A stretch of DNA of 64,000 nt. It comes from Candidatus Heritagella intestinalis. Lineage in GTDB: Bacteria; Bacillota; Clostridia; Oscillospirales; Acutalibacteraceae. Where the stretch lies: positions 240,996-304,995 of the forward strand of contig CAJFVO010000002.1 in the NCBI GenBank assembly GCA_904420555.1, given 5' to 3'. This document shows positions 44,153-52,624 of this stretch, piece by piece; the stretch's first letter is position 1; every line of letters starts with the position of its first letter. The notes under the pieces are model-generated. The model was not told the origin of the DNA and did not search any database. It saw only the letters and a program-made list of their open reading frames with translations. Position numbers and translations under genes: made by a program.

Positions 44153-44533
44153 ATTTTAAAAATCATGCTTTTTGTGCATCTTAACGAAAACTGCATTTTT
44201 AAAAGTCTTTGAGCGAAAAATAAACCCGAAAAATCGCCAGCAACTTCCAGGTTTTCCTTTTTTATGTCACCCTCTTCGGAAAATCCCATGTGCAAACTGA
44301 CACAAATTAAAGGTTACAAAACGGTTACAAAACCAAAGGCTTTGTAATGAATGAATATTTATACAAATATATTTTATTTTAAATCTGCGAGTTTCCCATA
44401 AACTCTGAAATTCTTTTTTTCAAAAGTGATGTCCACTTTTTTATTTAAGTATATTTATTCGATTTTCCGCAAGAGAATTTCTTTAAAAAGGTTACAAATC
44501 GCCGGGAATTTGTAACCTTTTCCCCGCAAAAAA
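44153..44533. other. AT-rich upstream region with repeated GGTTACAAA
   Basis: No gene is seen. GGTTACAAA occurs at 44312 and 44323 as direct repeats and again near 44490, where it forms a 14-bp inverted repeat (44486-44499 with 44508-44521). TTTGTAATG lies at 44341. The stretch is much lower in GC than its neighbours. Confidence 0.6.
44313..44329 (-). promoter_or_regulatory. WalR (YycF)-type box
   Basis: On the minus strand the sequence reads TGTAAC-N5-TGTAAC, an exact fit to the WalR consensus TGTWAH-N5-TGTWAH. WalRK controls cell-wall hydrolase genes in Firmicutes, including the 3D-domain gene yocH of B. subtilis. The box lies about 160 bases upstream of the -35 element, farther than typical activator sites. 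Confidence 0.6.
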
Positions 44534-44558
44534 GAGGCTGCGGAATGACCACAGCCTC
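44528..44558 (-). terminator. Terminator after the DUF6472 gene
   Basis: On the minus strand GAGGCTGTGG (44549-44558) pairs with CCGCAGCCTC (44534-44543), followed by TTTTTTG. Confidence 0.88.
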
Positions 44559-44571
44559 CCGAAAGCACCCT

Positions 44572-44754
44572 TTAATTCTGCTTCTGTACAATCTTGTACT
44601 CGTCGTAGGGCTGATAATAGGGGCAGTTATCCAGGCTCCCCCGGAGGAACTGCTCCATTTCGTCCTCGTCCAAGTTGACGTCACAACGATAGTAGCCGTA
44701 TTCGTCGTCGTACACATAGCTGGCGCAGCACTCACAGACGCTTTTTCCTTTCAA
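44572..44754 (-). CDS. DUF6472 family small protein
   Basis: A 60-residue acidic protein. The CECCASYVYDDEYGYYRC segment, LDEDEMEQFL and the end NCPYYQPYDEYKIVQKQN match DUF6472, a short family widespread in Clostridia with conserved cysteines that may bind zinc. Function unknown. It lies 18 bases after the broken methyltransferase gene and probably shares its transcript. Confidence 0.85.
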   Translation of the reverse strand: MKGKSVCECCASYVYDDEYGYYRCDVNLDEDEMEQFLRGSLDNCPYYQPYDEYKIVQKQN

Positions 44755-44772
44755 ACGATTCGTCCCCTCTCT

Positions 44773-45543
44773 TTATTTTTTGATCGCCCGCAGCAGGAAC
44801 CGATGTTCCGTACCCTGAATCCATCCGTCGCGCTGCCGCTGTTTTTCTATCCGGCAGAGCTGCTCCCAGCAGTCCTCCACCGTAAACCCCGGGAACTCCC
44901 AGGGCAGAATCTTCGCGAAGTACACCAAAGCCCCGGTGTCAAAAAAGCGGATGGGAGAAAACACTTCCCGGCCATCTTCCACGGTAAACCCGACCCGCTC
45001 CAGCAGCAGCCGGTTGTGGGCCAGAGTATACTGGGGATATTGGGGCTGGAAACCGGGAATCAGCCGGCGGGAAAGGTCATTGTCGTTTTTGCCGCCCACC
45101 TGCTGGGTGATAAACCGTCCTCCCGGCTTCAGTATCCGGTACACTTCTTCCGGCCGGAAGGATTCATGCCGGTCAATTACCAAATCAAAGGAAGCGTCCG
45201 CAAAGGGCAGCGGGTCTTCCCCGTCCACTTCCGATACCCGGATGCCCAGCGGGGCCAGACGTTCCCGGCACAGGGCTGCATTGGGCGGATAGCCCTCGGT
45301 TACCGTGGTACGGGCATAGGGGTGCCCCAGGGTCAGAAGGAACTACCCACCGCCGGTACCCATGTCCAGCAACTCCATGGAATCCTGCAAGAATTCCCGG
45401 ACAATTTCCCCATAGTCCCAGGGGATTCCCCCCTCCTGCCAACGGCCGTCCAAATGGGAAAAGTCCCACCCGGAAAAAGAGGCGGCTTCCTCCGCCTTCC
45501 AGCTTGTTCTCCATTGCTCTTGATTGGTCATTTCTGCGTTCAT
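44773..45543 (-). pseudogene. Class I SAM methyltransferase broken by one in-frame TAG
   Basis: The frame codes for a methyltransferase of about 256 residues: WRTSWKAEEAASFSGWDFSHLDGRW, then SAM motif I ELLDMGTGGG, then a TAG at 45345-45343 where family members have Glu (GGGEFLLTLGHP), then FADASFDLVIDRHE and the rest to the natural stop. Upstream and downstream parts are in the same frame, with no insertion or deletion. One base change (GAG to TAG) explains it. A sequencing error or suppression is possible. ATG 45543 has AGGAG upstream. The gene has an elaborate leader. Confidence 0.85.
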
Positions 45544-45613
45544 ATGAAAAACTGCTCCTTTCACGATCCGTCTATACTATATATAGAAAGAGGCACAGTC
45601 TCCCCCGATGACC

Positions 45614-45640
45614 CTAAGCCATCCGAATGCAGCCGGTCAT
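45614..45640 (-). CDS. Possible second leader peptide (8 codons)
   Basis: ATG to TAG codes for MTGCIRMA and lies entirely within hairpin 2 of the leader. No good SD is seen. Confidence 0.25.
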   Translation of the reverse strand: MTGCIRMA

Positions 45641-45647
45641 CGTACGG

Positions 45648-45683
45648 CTACTGCACCCGGCAGTTAATTCGCGGTGTCCGCAT
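45648..45683 (-). CDS. Leader peptide of the methyltransferase gene (11 codons)
   Basis: ATG at 45683 to TAG at 45648 codes for MRTPRINCRVQ. GGGAGGG lies 6-8 bases before the ATG, a strong SD. The stop codon falls inside the 5' arm of hairpin 1, so a ribosome on this frame would prevent that hairpin and favour hairpin 2. Confidence 0.5.
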   Translation of the reverse strand: MRTPRINCRVQ

Positions 45684-45712
45684 CAGCGTTCCCTCCCTGG
45701 GATATTTTCTTT

Positions 45713-45740
45713 ATTATAGCACACCTGGCCTCCAATGCAA
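45713..45740 (-). promoter_or_regulatory. Promoter of the methyltransferase-DUF6472 unit
   Basis: On the minus strand TTGCAT (45735-45740) and TATAAT (45713-45718) are 16 bases apart. A plus-strand TATAAT at 45793-45798 probably serves the divergent CoA-disulfide reductase gene. Confidence 0.7.
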
Positions 45741-45858
45741 AATTTTCTGTGACTTACGCACAGACAACATCCCTTTTCTGTGGTATTCTAAATATAATAC
45801 AGTTCCATCCCCAAATCTATCTATCAACCTATATATCATTAGAAAGGGAGCATTTGCT

Positions 45859-47520
45859 ATGAGCCAGAAAAAAGTACTGATTATCGGCGGTGTGGCAGGC
45901 GGCGCTTCTGCTGCGGCCCGGCTGCGCCGTCTGGACGAAAACGCAAACATTGTGATTATAGAAAAGGGGCCCTACATTTCCTTTGCCAACTGCGGGCTCC
46001 CCTATTACCTGGGCGGCACCATCCGGGATCGCTCTGCCTTGACCCTGCAAACACCGGAGAGCTTCCACGGCCGGTTCTGTGTGGACGTCCGGGTATACAG
46101 CGAAGCGGTAGCCATCCATCCGAAGCAGAAAACCGTCACCATCCGGAACCTCCAAACCGGAGAAGACTATGAGGAATCCTATGACTCCCTGATTTTGGCC
46201 ATGGGCGCAGACGCCTCCACGCCTCCCATTCCCGGCCTTTCCTCTCAAAAGGTCTTTACCGTCCGGAACATCCCCGACACGGTGGCGGTCCAGTCCTACA
46301 TCGCCCAAAATCATCCCAAAGAGGCCCTGGTAATCGGCGGCGGCTTCATCGGCCTGGAAGTAGCCGAGAACCTGTACCAGCTGGGCGTAAAGGTCACTCT
46401 GGCAGAGATGGCAGATCAGGTGCTGCCCTCCCTGGACCCGGAAATGGCCGCCCAACTCCACACCCATCTCCAACAGAAGGGGGTACGACTCCTGCTGCAA
46501 AGCGCCCTGACAGAAATCCGGGAAACGGAAACCGGCCTGTCCGCTGTGGTCAACGGGGAAACCCTGGAAACGGGCCTGCTGATTCTGGCCGCGGGGGTGC
46601 GTCCTGCCAGCAAAATTGCCCGGGACGCCGGTATCCCCACCAACGACCGGGGCGCAATTTTGGTCAACTCCGCTATGGAGACCCAGGTGCCCGGCATCTA
46701 CGCCGTAGGGGACCTGGTGGAGACCACCCACTTTGTCACCGGGCAGAAAACCTACCTGCCTCTGGCTGGCCCCGCCAACCGTCAGGGCCGGGTAGCCGCC
46801 GACAACATCTGCGGCATTCCCAGCCGGTACACCGGCGCCCAGGGTTCTTCTATTTTGAAGCTCTTCGACCTCACCGCCGCCTCCACCGGCATCAACGAAA
46901 AGACCGCCAAAGCCCTGGGGCTGGACTATGAAAAGACCTATCTGTTCCCCGCTAACCACGCCACCTATTATCCCGGCGCGTCCAACCTCTCCATGAAGGT
47001 GATTTTTGAAAAGAAAACCGGCAAGATTTTAGGGGCCCAGATCATCGGCACCGAGGGCGTGGACAAGCGCTGCGACGTACTGGCCACCGCCATCCGGGCC
47101 GGCATGACCGGCCACGACCTGACGGAGCTGGAGCTTTGCTACGCCCCGCCCTTCGGTTCCGCCAAAGACCCCATTAACATGGCCGGCTATATTATTGAGA
47201 ACATCCTCTCCGGCCTGGTGAATGTATTCCACTGGCACCAGGTAGAGGAGGCCCGCAACGACCCCAACAGTCTGTGCATCGATGTGCGCACCCCCATGGA
47301 GTACATGGCCGGCACCATTCCCGGCTTTGTGAACATCCCCCTGGATTCCCTCCGGGAGCACCTGGCCGAAATTCCCCGGGACAAGACCCTCTATGTCACC
47401 TGCCAGGTGGGGCTGCGGGGCTATCTGGCCGCCCGGATTCTCGCCCAGCACGGCTATAATGTATACAATCTTTCCGGCGGATACCGGCTGTATCAGTCTA
47501 TTTTCGGTTCCAATCGGTAA
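45859..47520 (+). CDS. cdr: CoA-disulfide reductase with rhodanese domain
   Basis: A 553-residue flavoprotein. The FAD domain (VLIIGGVAGGASAAARLRR), the active-site Cys45 in FANCGLPYY, the NAD(P)H motif VIGGGFIGLEVAENL and the dimerisation domain ending around residue 445 match Cdr/Npsr enzymes. A C-terminal rhodanese domain (460-553) has Cys515 in TCQVGLRG. Such fusions reduce CoA disulfide or CoA persulfides/polysulfide using NAD(P)H. AAAGGGAG precedes ATG 45859; the frame stays open far upstream, but that part is antisense to the methyltransferase. Confidence 0.94.
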   Translation: MSQKKVLIIGGVAGGASAAARLRRLDENANIVIIEKGPYISFANCGLPYYLGGTIRDRSALTLQTPESFHGRFCVDVRVYSEAVAIHPKQKTVTIRNLQTGEDYEESYDSLILAMGADASTPPIPGLSSQKVFTVRNIPDTVAVQSYIAQNHPKEALVIGGGFIGLEVAENLYQLGVKVTLAEMADQVLPSLDPEMAAQLHTHLQQKGVRLLLQSALTEIRETETGLSAVVNGETLETGLLILAAGVRPASKIARDAGIPTNDRGAILVNSAMETQVPGIYAVGDLVETTHFVTGQKTYLPLAGPANRQGRVAADNICGIPSRYTGAQGSSILKLFDLTAASTGINEKTAKALGLDYEKTYLFPANHATYYPGASNLSMKVIFEKKTGKILGAQIIGTEGVDKRCDVLATAIRAGMTGHDLTELELCYAPPFGSAKDPINMAGYIIENILSGLVNVFHWHQVEEARNDPNSLCIDVRTPMEYMAGTIPGFVNIPLDSLREHLAEIPRDKTLYVTCQVGLRGYLAARILAQHGYNVYNLSGGYRLYQSIFGSNR

Positions 47521-47550
47521 TATCTATAATCTAATATACAAAAAGTAATA

Positions 47551-47585
47551 AAAGCCAGCCGATTTTCCATCGGCTGGCTTTTTGC
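47551..47585. terminator. Bidirectional terminator
   Basis: AAAGCCAGCCGAT (47551-47563) pairs with ATCGGCTGGCTTT (47569-47581), followed by TT on the plus strand and preceded by A-rich sequence. It ends the reductase gene and the convergent GH38 gene. Confidence 0.88.
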
Positions 47586-47598
47586 TTCGGATATTCTG

Positions 47599-50500
47599 TT
47601 AGAACCGCACCCGGAAGGTCTTAATCTCATAGGGACGGATGGTGAAGAAGAGCTTGGAATCCTCGGAAGAAACCTCGCCGGTCTTGTTTTCCAGCAGGTC
47701 GCACTCTTCCACGCTCTGAATTTCCCGGCCCAAGGTGAGCACCGCGTTGGTGCGCTTATTCTGCTCTTCAATGACACGCAGAATCACACCGTCGCCGTCC
47801 TCGGCCTGCTTCACCGTCTCCAGAATGACGTTTTCGCAGTTCACAGAGGCAAAGGAGAAAGAATCTCCCGGCTGGCCGCCCTGCACTGCGGTCAGGGGCT
47901 GGTTCAGCTTGATGGCCTCTGCCTGGGTGCCGCCCTCTCTCCAACCACCGGCATGGGGATACAGGGAGTAGGTGAACACATGCTCGTCATTATCGGCATT
48001 GGGGTTGGGCTCGATGCCGGACTTAATCAGGGTCAATGCCATTTCACTGCCGTGGACCGAATGGCCGTACTTGCAGTCGTTGAGCAGGGACACACCGTAG
48101 CCGCTCTCGGAAACGTCCGCCCACTTGTGGCCGCAGCTCTCAAACCGGGCCTGATCCCAGCTGGTATTGGTGTGGGTCTTGCGGGTCACGTTGCCGAACT
48201 GGATGTCGAAGGAGGCCTCATCGGTGTGGACGTCCGCGGGCATAAACACCTTCAGCAGGTGCTGATGCTCGTGCCAATCCACCCAGGTGTCGAAGTCGAT
48301 GCGGCGGGTATCCGCATAGAAGCGAATTTTCTGCTTCAGCTTGGACTGCATAAAGTCCCGCTCAATGGTCAGCTCGGCAAACAGGGGGCCGTTGGCTGTC
48401 CACTCGATTCGGGAGGCTTCCGTCAAATCCCAGCCTTTTTCTGTATAGTAGATATCGATATCCCAGTTATCATAATACATGGGCTTATCTTCAAACACCC
48501 GCATCCGGTTGCCACGGGTTCCGGGCTTAAAGACCTCCCGGCCATTCTCTTTATCGAACAGGGAGGTAAACATCCCCTCGCTATCAATTTCCGCCCGGTA
48601 ATAGGGGGTTTCAATGGCAAAAATGCCGTCCTGCTCTGTCAGAGCAAAGGGGCTCTCTGCCGGGACAGCTTCTCCCTGGGCAAAGGCCTTCCAGCCCTTG
48701 GAGGGCACTGCTTCCGCCAAAGCGTACACCTTGCCCTCATAGGCCTGAACCGGCTCTCCAGCAAGGCCCTGGACCCCTTGGGGAAGCTCCACCAGGCCGG
48801 AAGCGGCAACACCTGCGGTGTTGAACACCGTGACGCCTTTTCCCTGACCGGCCACAGCCTGCTCCCGCTCACGGAGAAGAGCGCCAGCTTCTTCTGCCAG
48901 CTGCTGATACTCCTCCTTGGTAACTTCATAGACTTCTTCAATAGAGGAACCGGGGAGAATGTCGTGGAACTGGTTCAGCAGCACCATCTTCCACAGCTTT
49001 TCCAGTTCCTCGGCGGGATAGGCCACTCCCTTTTCCGCTGCCAGCACGCTCAGTAGCTCCAAGTCGCTGAGGAGGAACTCGCTCTTCCGGTTACCCCGCT
49101 TGTTTCGGGCCATGCTGGTGTAGGTGCCGCGGTGGTATTCAAAGTAGAATTCCCCAGTCCACACCGGCAAGTGGCGGTTGTCCTTCACCCGCTCTTCCAG
49201 CTCTTCAAAGTACTTGCGGGAACCGCACTGGCGTACCGTGGGGATGCCCTTGACGCCCTTTTCCATCCGGCGTCCGGTTTCCAGCATCTCCCGGGTGGGA
49301 CCGCCGCCGCCATCGCCGTAACCATAAGAAATCAGGATGTCATTGTTCATCTCTTTATTCTGATAGCGCTCCCAGCCGCCCATAATGGCGTCAGGGTGCA
49401 GCATCCCATTATACGTGGTGAAGAACCGGTCTGTGCTCTGCCCCACGCCCAGAGTGGAGATAAAGTGGGTCAGCACCTGGGAGCCGTCGATACCCTCCCA
49501 CATCATGGTGTCGTTGGGCACCATGTTGAACTGGTTCCAGGAGAGCTTGGTGGTCATAAAGTAGTCAATGCCGCACTTTTTCATAATCTGGGGCAGGGCG
49601 CCGGAATAGCCGAACACGTCCGGCAGCCACAGCACCCGGTTATCCCGGCCAAATTCCTCCTTAAAGAACCGCTTGCCATAGAGGAACTGACGCACCAGGC
49701 TTTCTCCGCTGGTGAGGTTGCAGTCGGCTTCCAGCCACATACCGCCTTCCGGCTCCCAGCGGCCTTCGGCCACCCGCTCCTTAATCTTGGCATACAGCTC
49801 CGGATACCGCTCCTTCAGGAAGCTGTAGAGCACCGGCTGGCTGGACATGAACTGGTATTCCGGATACTCCTCCATGAGCTTGAGCACCGTTGCGAAGCTG
49901 CGGGCCACCTTCTCCCGGGTCTGGGCCACGGTCCACCACCAGGCCACGTCAATGTGGGTGTGGCCAATACAGCTGGCGATGACGTCCTGATAACCGGCCA
50001 TTTCCCCATAGACGGTTTTGGCCAACAGTGCCCGGGCCTCCTTCACAGAAGCGGAAAAGGCCGCAGAGGGCACCTGGCGCATATCCAAAACATTGACAGC
50101 GTCATTAAGGGCGGTGCACAGGTCGATGCAGGTCTTTTCCTTGGGATTCATACGGCTCATAGCCCACAGGGGAACCTGGATGTCGTAATACAGGCCGTTG
50201 ACTTCCGGGTCCAGCTCCTGTACTTCGGCCATGAGGCGGAATTCCGGATGCATAATGCCCGTGTAAGCCTGCAAATCAATGGTGTAAGTGTCGCCGGCCT
50301 TGGCACAATCCGCCAGCTTCAGCTCACGGTGATGCATATCGGCGCCCTGGCGGACTTTTCCATTCACAAATACCAGGAACTGAGGGTTCCGCCCATCGTC
50401 CCACTCGTCGATCTGGGTGTGGAGATACAGCCACATTTCCCGGCCATCAAAGCTCTCGGGCACCGTAAAGGAAGTCCGGAACCAGTAATGACGGTCTTTG

Positions 50501-50682
50501 CCGTACCAGTGCATGGTTTTGGAATCAAAGTCAGAAAACGGAGCAGCATCTGCGTCCGCTTCTTCCGGCCGCAGCCAGAAGCCCTCCTTGATTTTCCAGC
50601 TTTCCAGCCGGAAGCTCTGGGGAATCCGGGCTTTTTTCAACTGAGCGGCAATGACTTCCGCCCGTTCTTTTGCAAACATCAT
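47599..50682 (-). CDS. Alpha-mannosidase, glycoside hydrolase family 38
   Basis: A 1027-residue enzyme. After an N-terminal beta domain, the catalytic domain starts with IGHTHIDVAWWW (zinc-binding HxD), continues with SSQPVLYSFLKERYPELY and contains the nucleophile Asp in LWLPDVFGYSG; the helical bundle and C-terminal beta-sandwich follow. GH38 removes terminal alpha-mannose from glycans. No signal peptide, so it acts in the cytosol on imported sugars. ATG 50682 follows AAGGAG. It is last in the glycan operon and separated from GH130 by a very stable hairpin. Confidence 0.94.
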   Translation of the reverse strand: MMFAKERAEVIAAQLKKARIPQSFRLESWKIKEGFWLRPEEADADAAPFSDFDSKTMHWYGKDRHYWFRTSFTVPESFDGREMWLYLHTQIDEWDDGRNPQFLVFVNGKVRQGADMHHRELKLADCAKAGDTYTIDLQAYTGIMHPEFRLMAEVQELDPEVNGLYYDIQVPLWAMSRMNPKEKTCIDLCTALNDAVNVLDMRQVPSAAFSASVKEARALLAKTVYGEMAGYQDVIASCIGHTHIDVAWWWTVAQTREKVARSFATVLKLMEEYPEYQFMSSQPVLYSFLKERYPELYAKIKERVAEGRWEPEGGMWLEADCNLTSGESLVRQFLYGKRFFKEEFGRDNRVLWLPDVFGYSGALPQIMKKCGIDYFMTTKLSWNQFNMVPNDTMMWEGIDGSQVLTHFISTLGVGQSTDRFFTTYNGMLHPDAIMGGWERYQNKEMNNDILISYGYGDGGGGPTREMLETGRRMEKGVKGIPTVRQCGSRKYFEELEERVKDNRHLPVWTGEFYFEYHRGTYTSMARNKRGNRKSEFLLSDLELLSVLAAEKGVAYPAEELEKLWKMVLLNQFHDILPGSSIEEVYEVTKEEYQQLAEEAGALLREREQAVAGQGKGVTVFNTAGVAASGLVELPQGVQGLAGEPVQAYEGKVYALAEAVPSKGWKAFAQGEAVPAESPFALTEQDGIFAIETPYYRAEIDSEGMFTSLFDKENGREVFKPGTRGNRMRVFEDKPMYYDNWDIDIYYTEKGWDLTEASRIEWTANGPLFAELTIERDFMQSKLKQKIRFYADTRRIDFDTWVDWHEHQHLLKVFMPADVHTDEASFDIQFGNVTRKTHTNTSWDQARFESCGHKWADVSESGYGVSLLNDCKYGHSVHGSEMALTLIKSGIEPNPNADNDEHVFTYSLYPHAGGWREGGTQAEAIKLNQPLTAVQGGQPGDSFSFASVNCENVILETVKQAEDGDGVILRVIEEQNKRTNAVLTLGREIQSVEECDLLENKTGEVSSEDSKLFFTIRPYEIKTFRVRF

Positions 50683-50734
50683 GGTAAAGGGTCTCCTTAG
50701 AAAATTAAAAAGTAGGGGGCATTGCGCCATCCAT

Positions 50735-50811
50735 AAAGAAAAACGGCGTTCCGCACAGGTCCCCCTGCCGGGCTTATCACCGCCCGGCAGGGGGACCGCC
50801 GAAACGCCGTT
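50735..50811 (-). terminator. Very stable hairpin between GH130 and GH38
   Basis: GGTCCCCCTGCCGGGC (50758-50773) pairs perfectly with GCCCGGCAGGGGGACC (50782-50797), and outer arms AACGGCGTT (50742-50750) and AACGCCGTT (50803-50811) pair as well. On the minus strand TTTTTCTTT follows, as in a terminator. It would strongly reduce or buffer GH38 expression, or stabilise the 3' end of the upstream mRNA. Confidence 0.8.
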
Positions 50812-50839
50812 CTATCAGCAAAAAATAGGAATCAAAAAA

Positions 50840-51826
50840 TTAGAGGGGATACTCCCGGATATAGTCCAGCAGGGTGTCCACCGTGGTGAAGGCCAGGCCA
50901 GTCACCGTGTCGGCGCAGCCATAGTAAATGGCGATGCGGCCGGTCTCTGCATCCGTCAGGGCCGCGCAGGGGAAGGTCACGTTAGGAACATCGCCCACGC
51001 ACTCGTAGATCTCTTCCGGCCCAAGGATGTAGTTGCGGCTGCGGCCCTTCACCTTCCAGGGCTCGTCCAGATCCAGCAGGGCGGCGCCAATGCGGTACAC
51101 AAAGCCGTTGCAGGTATTGATAACGCCGTGATAGATGAGCAGCCAGCCTTCGTCGGTCTCAATGGGCACGCAGCCGGGGCCGATCTTCTTGGACTGCCAG
51201 GCGGACTCGTCGCCATTGATGATACCCATGACCCAGCGGTGCTTGCCCCAGTAGGTCAGGTCCGGGCTCTGGCTGCAGAAGATGTCGCCGAAGGGGGTGT
51301 GGCCGGTGTCGGAAGGACGGGACAGCATCATGTAGCTGCCGTTGATCTTCCGGGGGAACAGCACGCCGTTGCGGTTGTAGGGCAGGAAGGCGTTTTCCAT
51401 CTGATGGAAGGTCTTGAAGTCGGTGGTCCAGCCCATGCCGATGGTGGGGCCGTGAGCGCCGTTGCACCAGGTGATGAAGTACTTGTCATCCAGCTTCAGC
51501 ACGCGGGGGTCATAGCGGTATTCCCGCTTGGTGACCTCCGGGTCGCCCTCAAACTTCACGGGCTCGTCATTGATGGTCCAATGGATGCCGTCCTTGGAGA
51601 AGCCAGGGAAAATATCCATGCTCACGGAACGGGAATCGCAGCGGAAGATGCCGGCAAAGCCATCCTCAAAGGGGACAACAGCGGAATTAAAAATGCTGTT
51701 GGCATTCTTCTGGTCGTGGCGATGGATAATGGGGTTCTCCGTGTACCTCCACACCGGGGCATTGAGGCCCTCGGGCTTGTCCTGCCAGGGGATGTTGGGC
51801 AGTGCGTTTCCAATGATTTTTGCCAT
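50840..51826 (-). CDS. GH130 beta-1,4-mannoside phosphorylase
   Basis: A 328-residue five-bladed propeller enzyme of family GH130. Visible features are NPIIHRHD near the start, the [20 protein letters not shown] strand with the catalytic Asp, and [21 protein letters not shown]. The family cleaves beta-1,4-mannosides with phosphate to give mannose-1-phosphate. Its place next to GH38 suggests Man-beta-1,4-GlcNAc from N-glycans as substrate (GH130_2 type), an inference. AAGGAGAAATTTATC precedes ATG 51826; the response regulator stops 15 bases upstream. Confidence 0.92.
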   Translation of the reverse strand: MAKIIGNALPNIPWQDKPEGLNAPVWRYTENPIIHRHDQKNANSIFNSAVVPFEDGFAGIFRCDSRSVSMDIFPGFSKDGIHWTINDEPVKFEGDPEVTKREYRYDPRVLKLDDKYFITWCNGAHGPTIGMGWTTDFKTFHQMENAFLPYNRNGVLFPRKINGSYMMLSRPSDTGHTPFGDIFCSQSPDLTYWGKHRWVMGIINGDESAWQSKKIGPGCVPIETDEGWLLIYHGVINTCNGFVYRIGAALLDLDEPWKVKGRSRNYILGPEEIYECVGDVPNVTFPCAALTDAETGRIAIYYGCADTVTGLAFTTVDTLLDYIREYPL

Positions 51827-51841
51827 GATAAATTTCTCCTT

Positions 51842-52624
51842 TCACTGCCTTTTGAAACCCAGCTCTTCTCTGCGAAGGCGCATTTCAGAAGGCGTCATAT
51901 TAAAGTAGCTGCGAAAATGAGTATAGAAATAGTTGAGATTGGAATACCCAACTTCTTCTGCAATAACAGCGATTTTCTCATCGGTATACAGGATCATCTC
52001 CTGGGCCATATTCAACCGATAGAGCATCACATATTCGGAAAACTTCAGCCCCGTTTCCTTAATGAACAGCTGCCCCAAATAAGTGGAATTCATCCGCAGC
52101 CGGTCCGCAATGGATTTCAGGCTGATATTCTGGCGGTATTCCGCCCGGACCATGGCCAGCAGCTTATTGATCAGGGTAGGCATCTCTGAGGCCTTCCGGG
52201 AGATAATGGGGTCGGGCGTGTCGTCTTTTGGCGCTTGCCGGACGGTCCCGTGGAGCTTTTCACGGATAATATGCTCCACTGCCTCCCGGAGCTTATCGGC
52301 CTGGACGGGCTTGAGAAGGTAATCCCAAGCGCCGCAGCGCAGGGCCTCGATAGCATAGCCGAATTCCCGGTGGCCGCTCATCATAATGCAGGCACAGTCC
52401 ACGCCGGAATCCCGGATGCGTTTGACCAGATCCTGGCCGAATTCTTTTCCAATACAAACATCAATCAGCGCGATTTGGGGATGGGTATCCACAGCCCGCA
52501 CCAGGGCATCGGAACAATTTGTAGCGGTTTCAATCCGCATCACACCATAGCTTTCCCAATCAATCAGAGCTTTCATCCCAATCAAAACATTGGGTTCATC
52601 ATCAACTATTAACAGGGTATACAA
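51842..52624 (-). CDS. YesN-type response regulator (AraC output domain)
   Basis: A 260-residue regulator. The receiver domain (1-120) has Asp8-Asp9, phosphoacceptor Asp55 in ALIDVC and Lys in LLKPVQ. The AraC DNA-binding domain covers residues 155-255 (SLKSIADRLRMNSTYLGQLF; IAEEVGYSNLNYFYTHF). Start TTG 52624 has AAGGAGG 7 bases upstream. It overlaps the histidine kinase stop by 16 bases. It probably activates the sugar transport and mannosidase genes around it. Confidence 0.94.
   Translation of the reverse strand: MYTLLIVDDEPNVLIGMKALIDWESYGVMRIETATNCSDALVRAVDTHPQIALIDVCIGKEFGQDLVKRIRDSGVDCACIMMSGHREFGYAIEALRCGAWDYLLKPVQADKLREAVEHIIREKLHGTVRQAPKDDTPDPIISRKASEMPTLINKLLAMVRAEYRQNISLKSIADRLRMNSTYLGQLFIKETGLKFSEYVMLYRLNMAQEMILYTDEKIAVIAEEVGYSNLNYFYTHFRSYFNMTPSEMRLRREELGFKRQ

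Larger units (their letters stand above)
45544..45706 (-). promoter_or_regulatory. Structured leader of the methyltransferase gene, possible attenuator
   Basis: The leader runs from a predicted start near 45706 to the ATG at 45543. It contains two tiny reading frames and two mutually exclusive hairpins. Hairpin 1 pairs GCCG with CGGC and TGCA with TGCA; hairpin 2 pairs CGATGACC with GGTCATCG (45635-45642 with 45606-45613). Near the gene start CTCTTTC can pair with the SD-containing GAAAGGAG. This layout resembles ribosome-stalling attenuators of antibiotic-resistance methyltransferase genes. I cannot name a known RNA family. Confidence 0.55.

Noticed and set aside
44031..44312. A c-di-AMP (ydaO-type) riboswitch before the 3D-domain gene, as found before some lytic genes.
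   Set aside because: The conserved core elements of that riboswitch were not found; the leader from the mapped promoter is only about 85 bases.
45185..45514. A 109-codon minus-strand frame bridging the two halves of the methyltransferase in another frame.
   Set aside because: The two halves are in the same frame and only one TAG separates them, so no frameshift is needed. The bridging frame has no family resemblance.
44545..45858. A 438-codon extension upstream of the CoA-disulfide reductase in the same frame.
   Set aside because: It runs antisense to the DUF6472 and methyltransferase genes. The enzyme N-terminus starts normally at ATG 45859 with a good SD.
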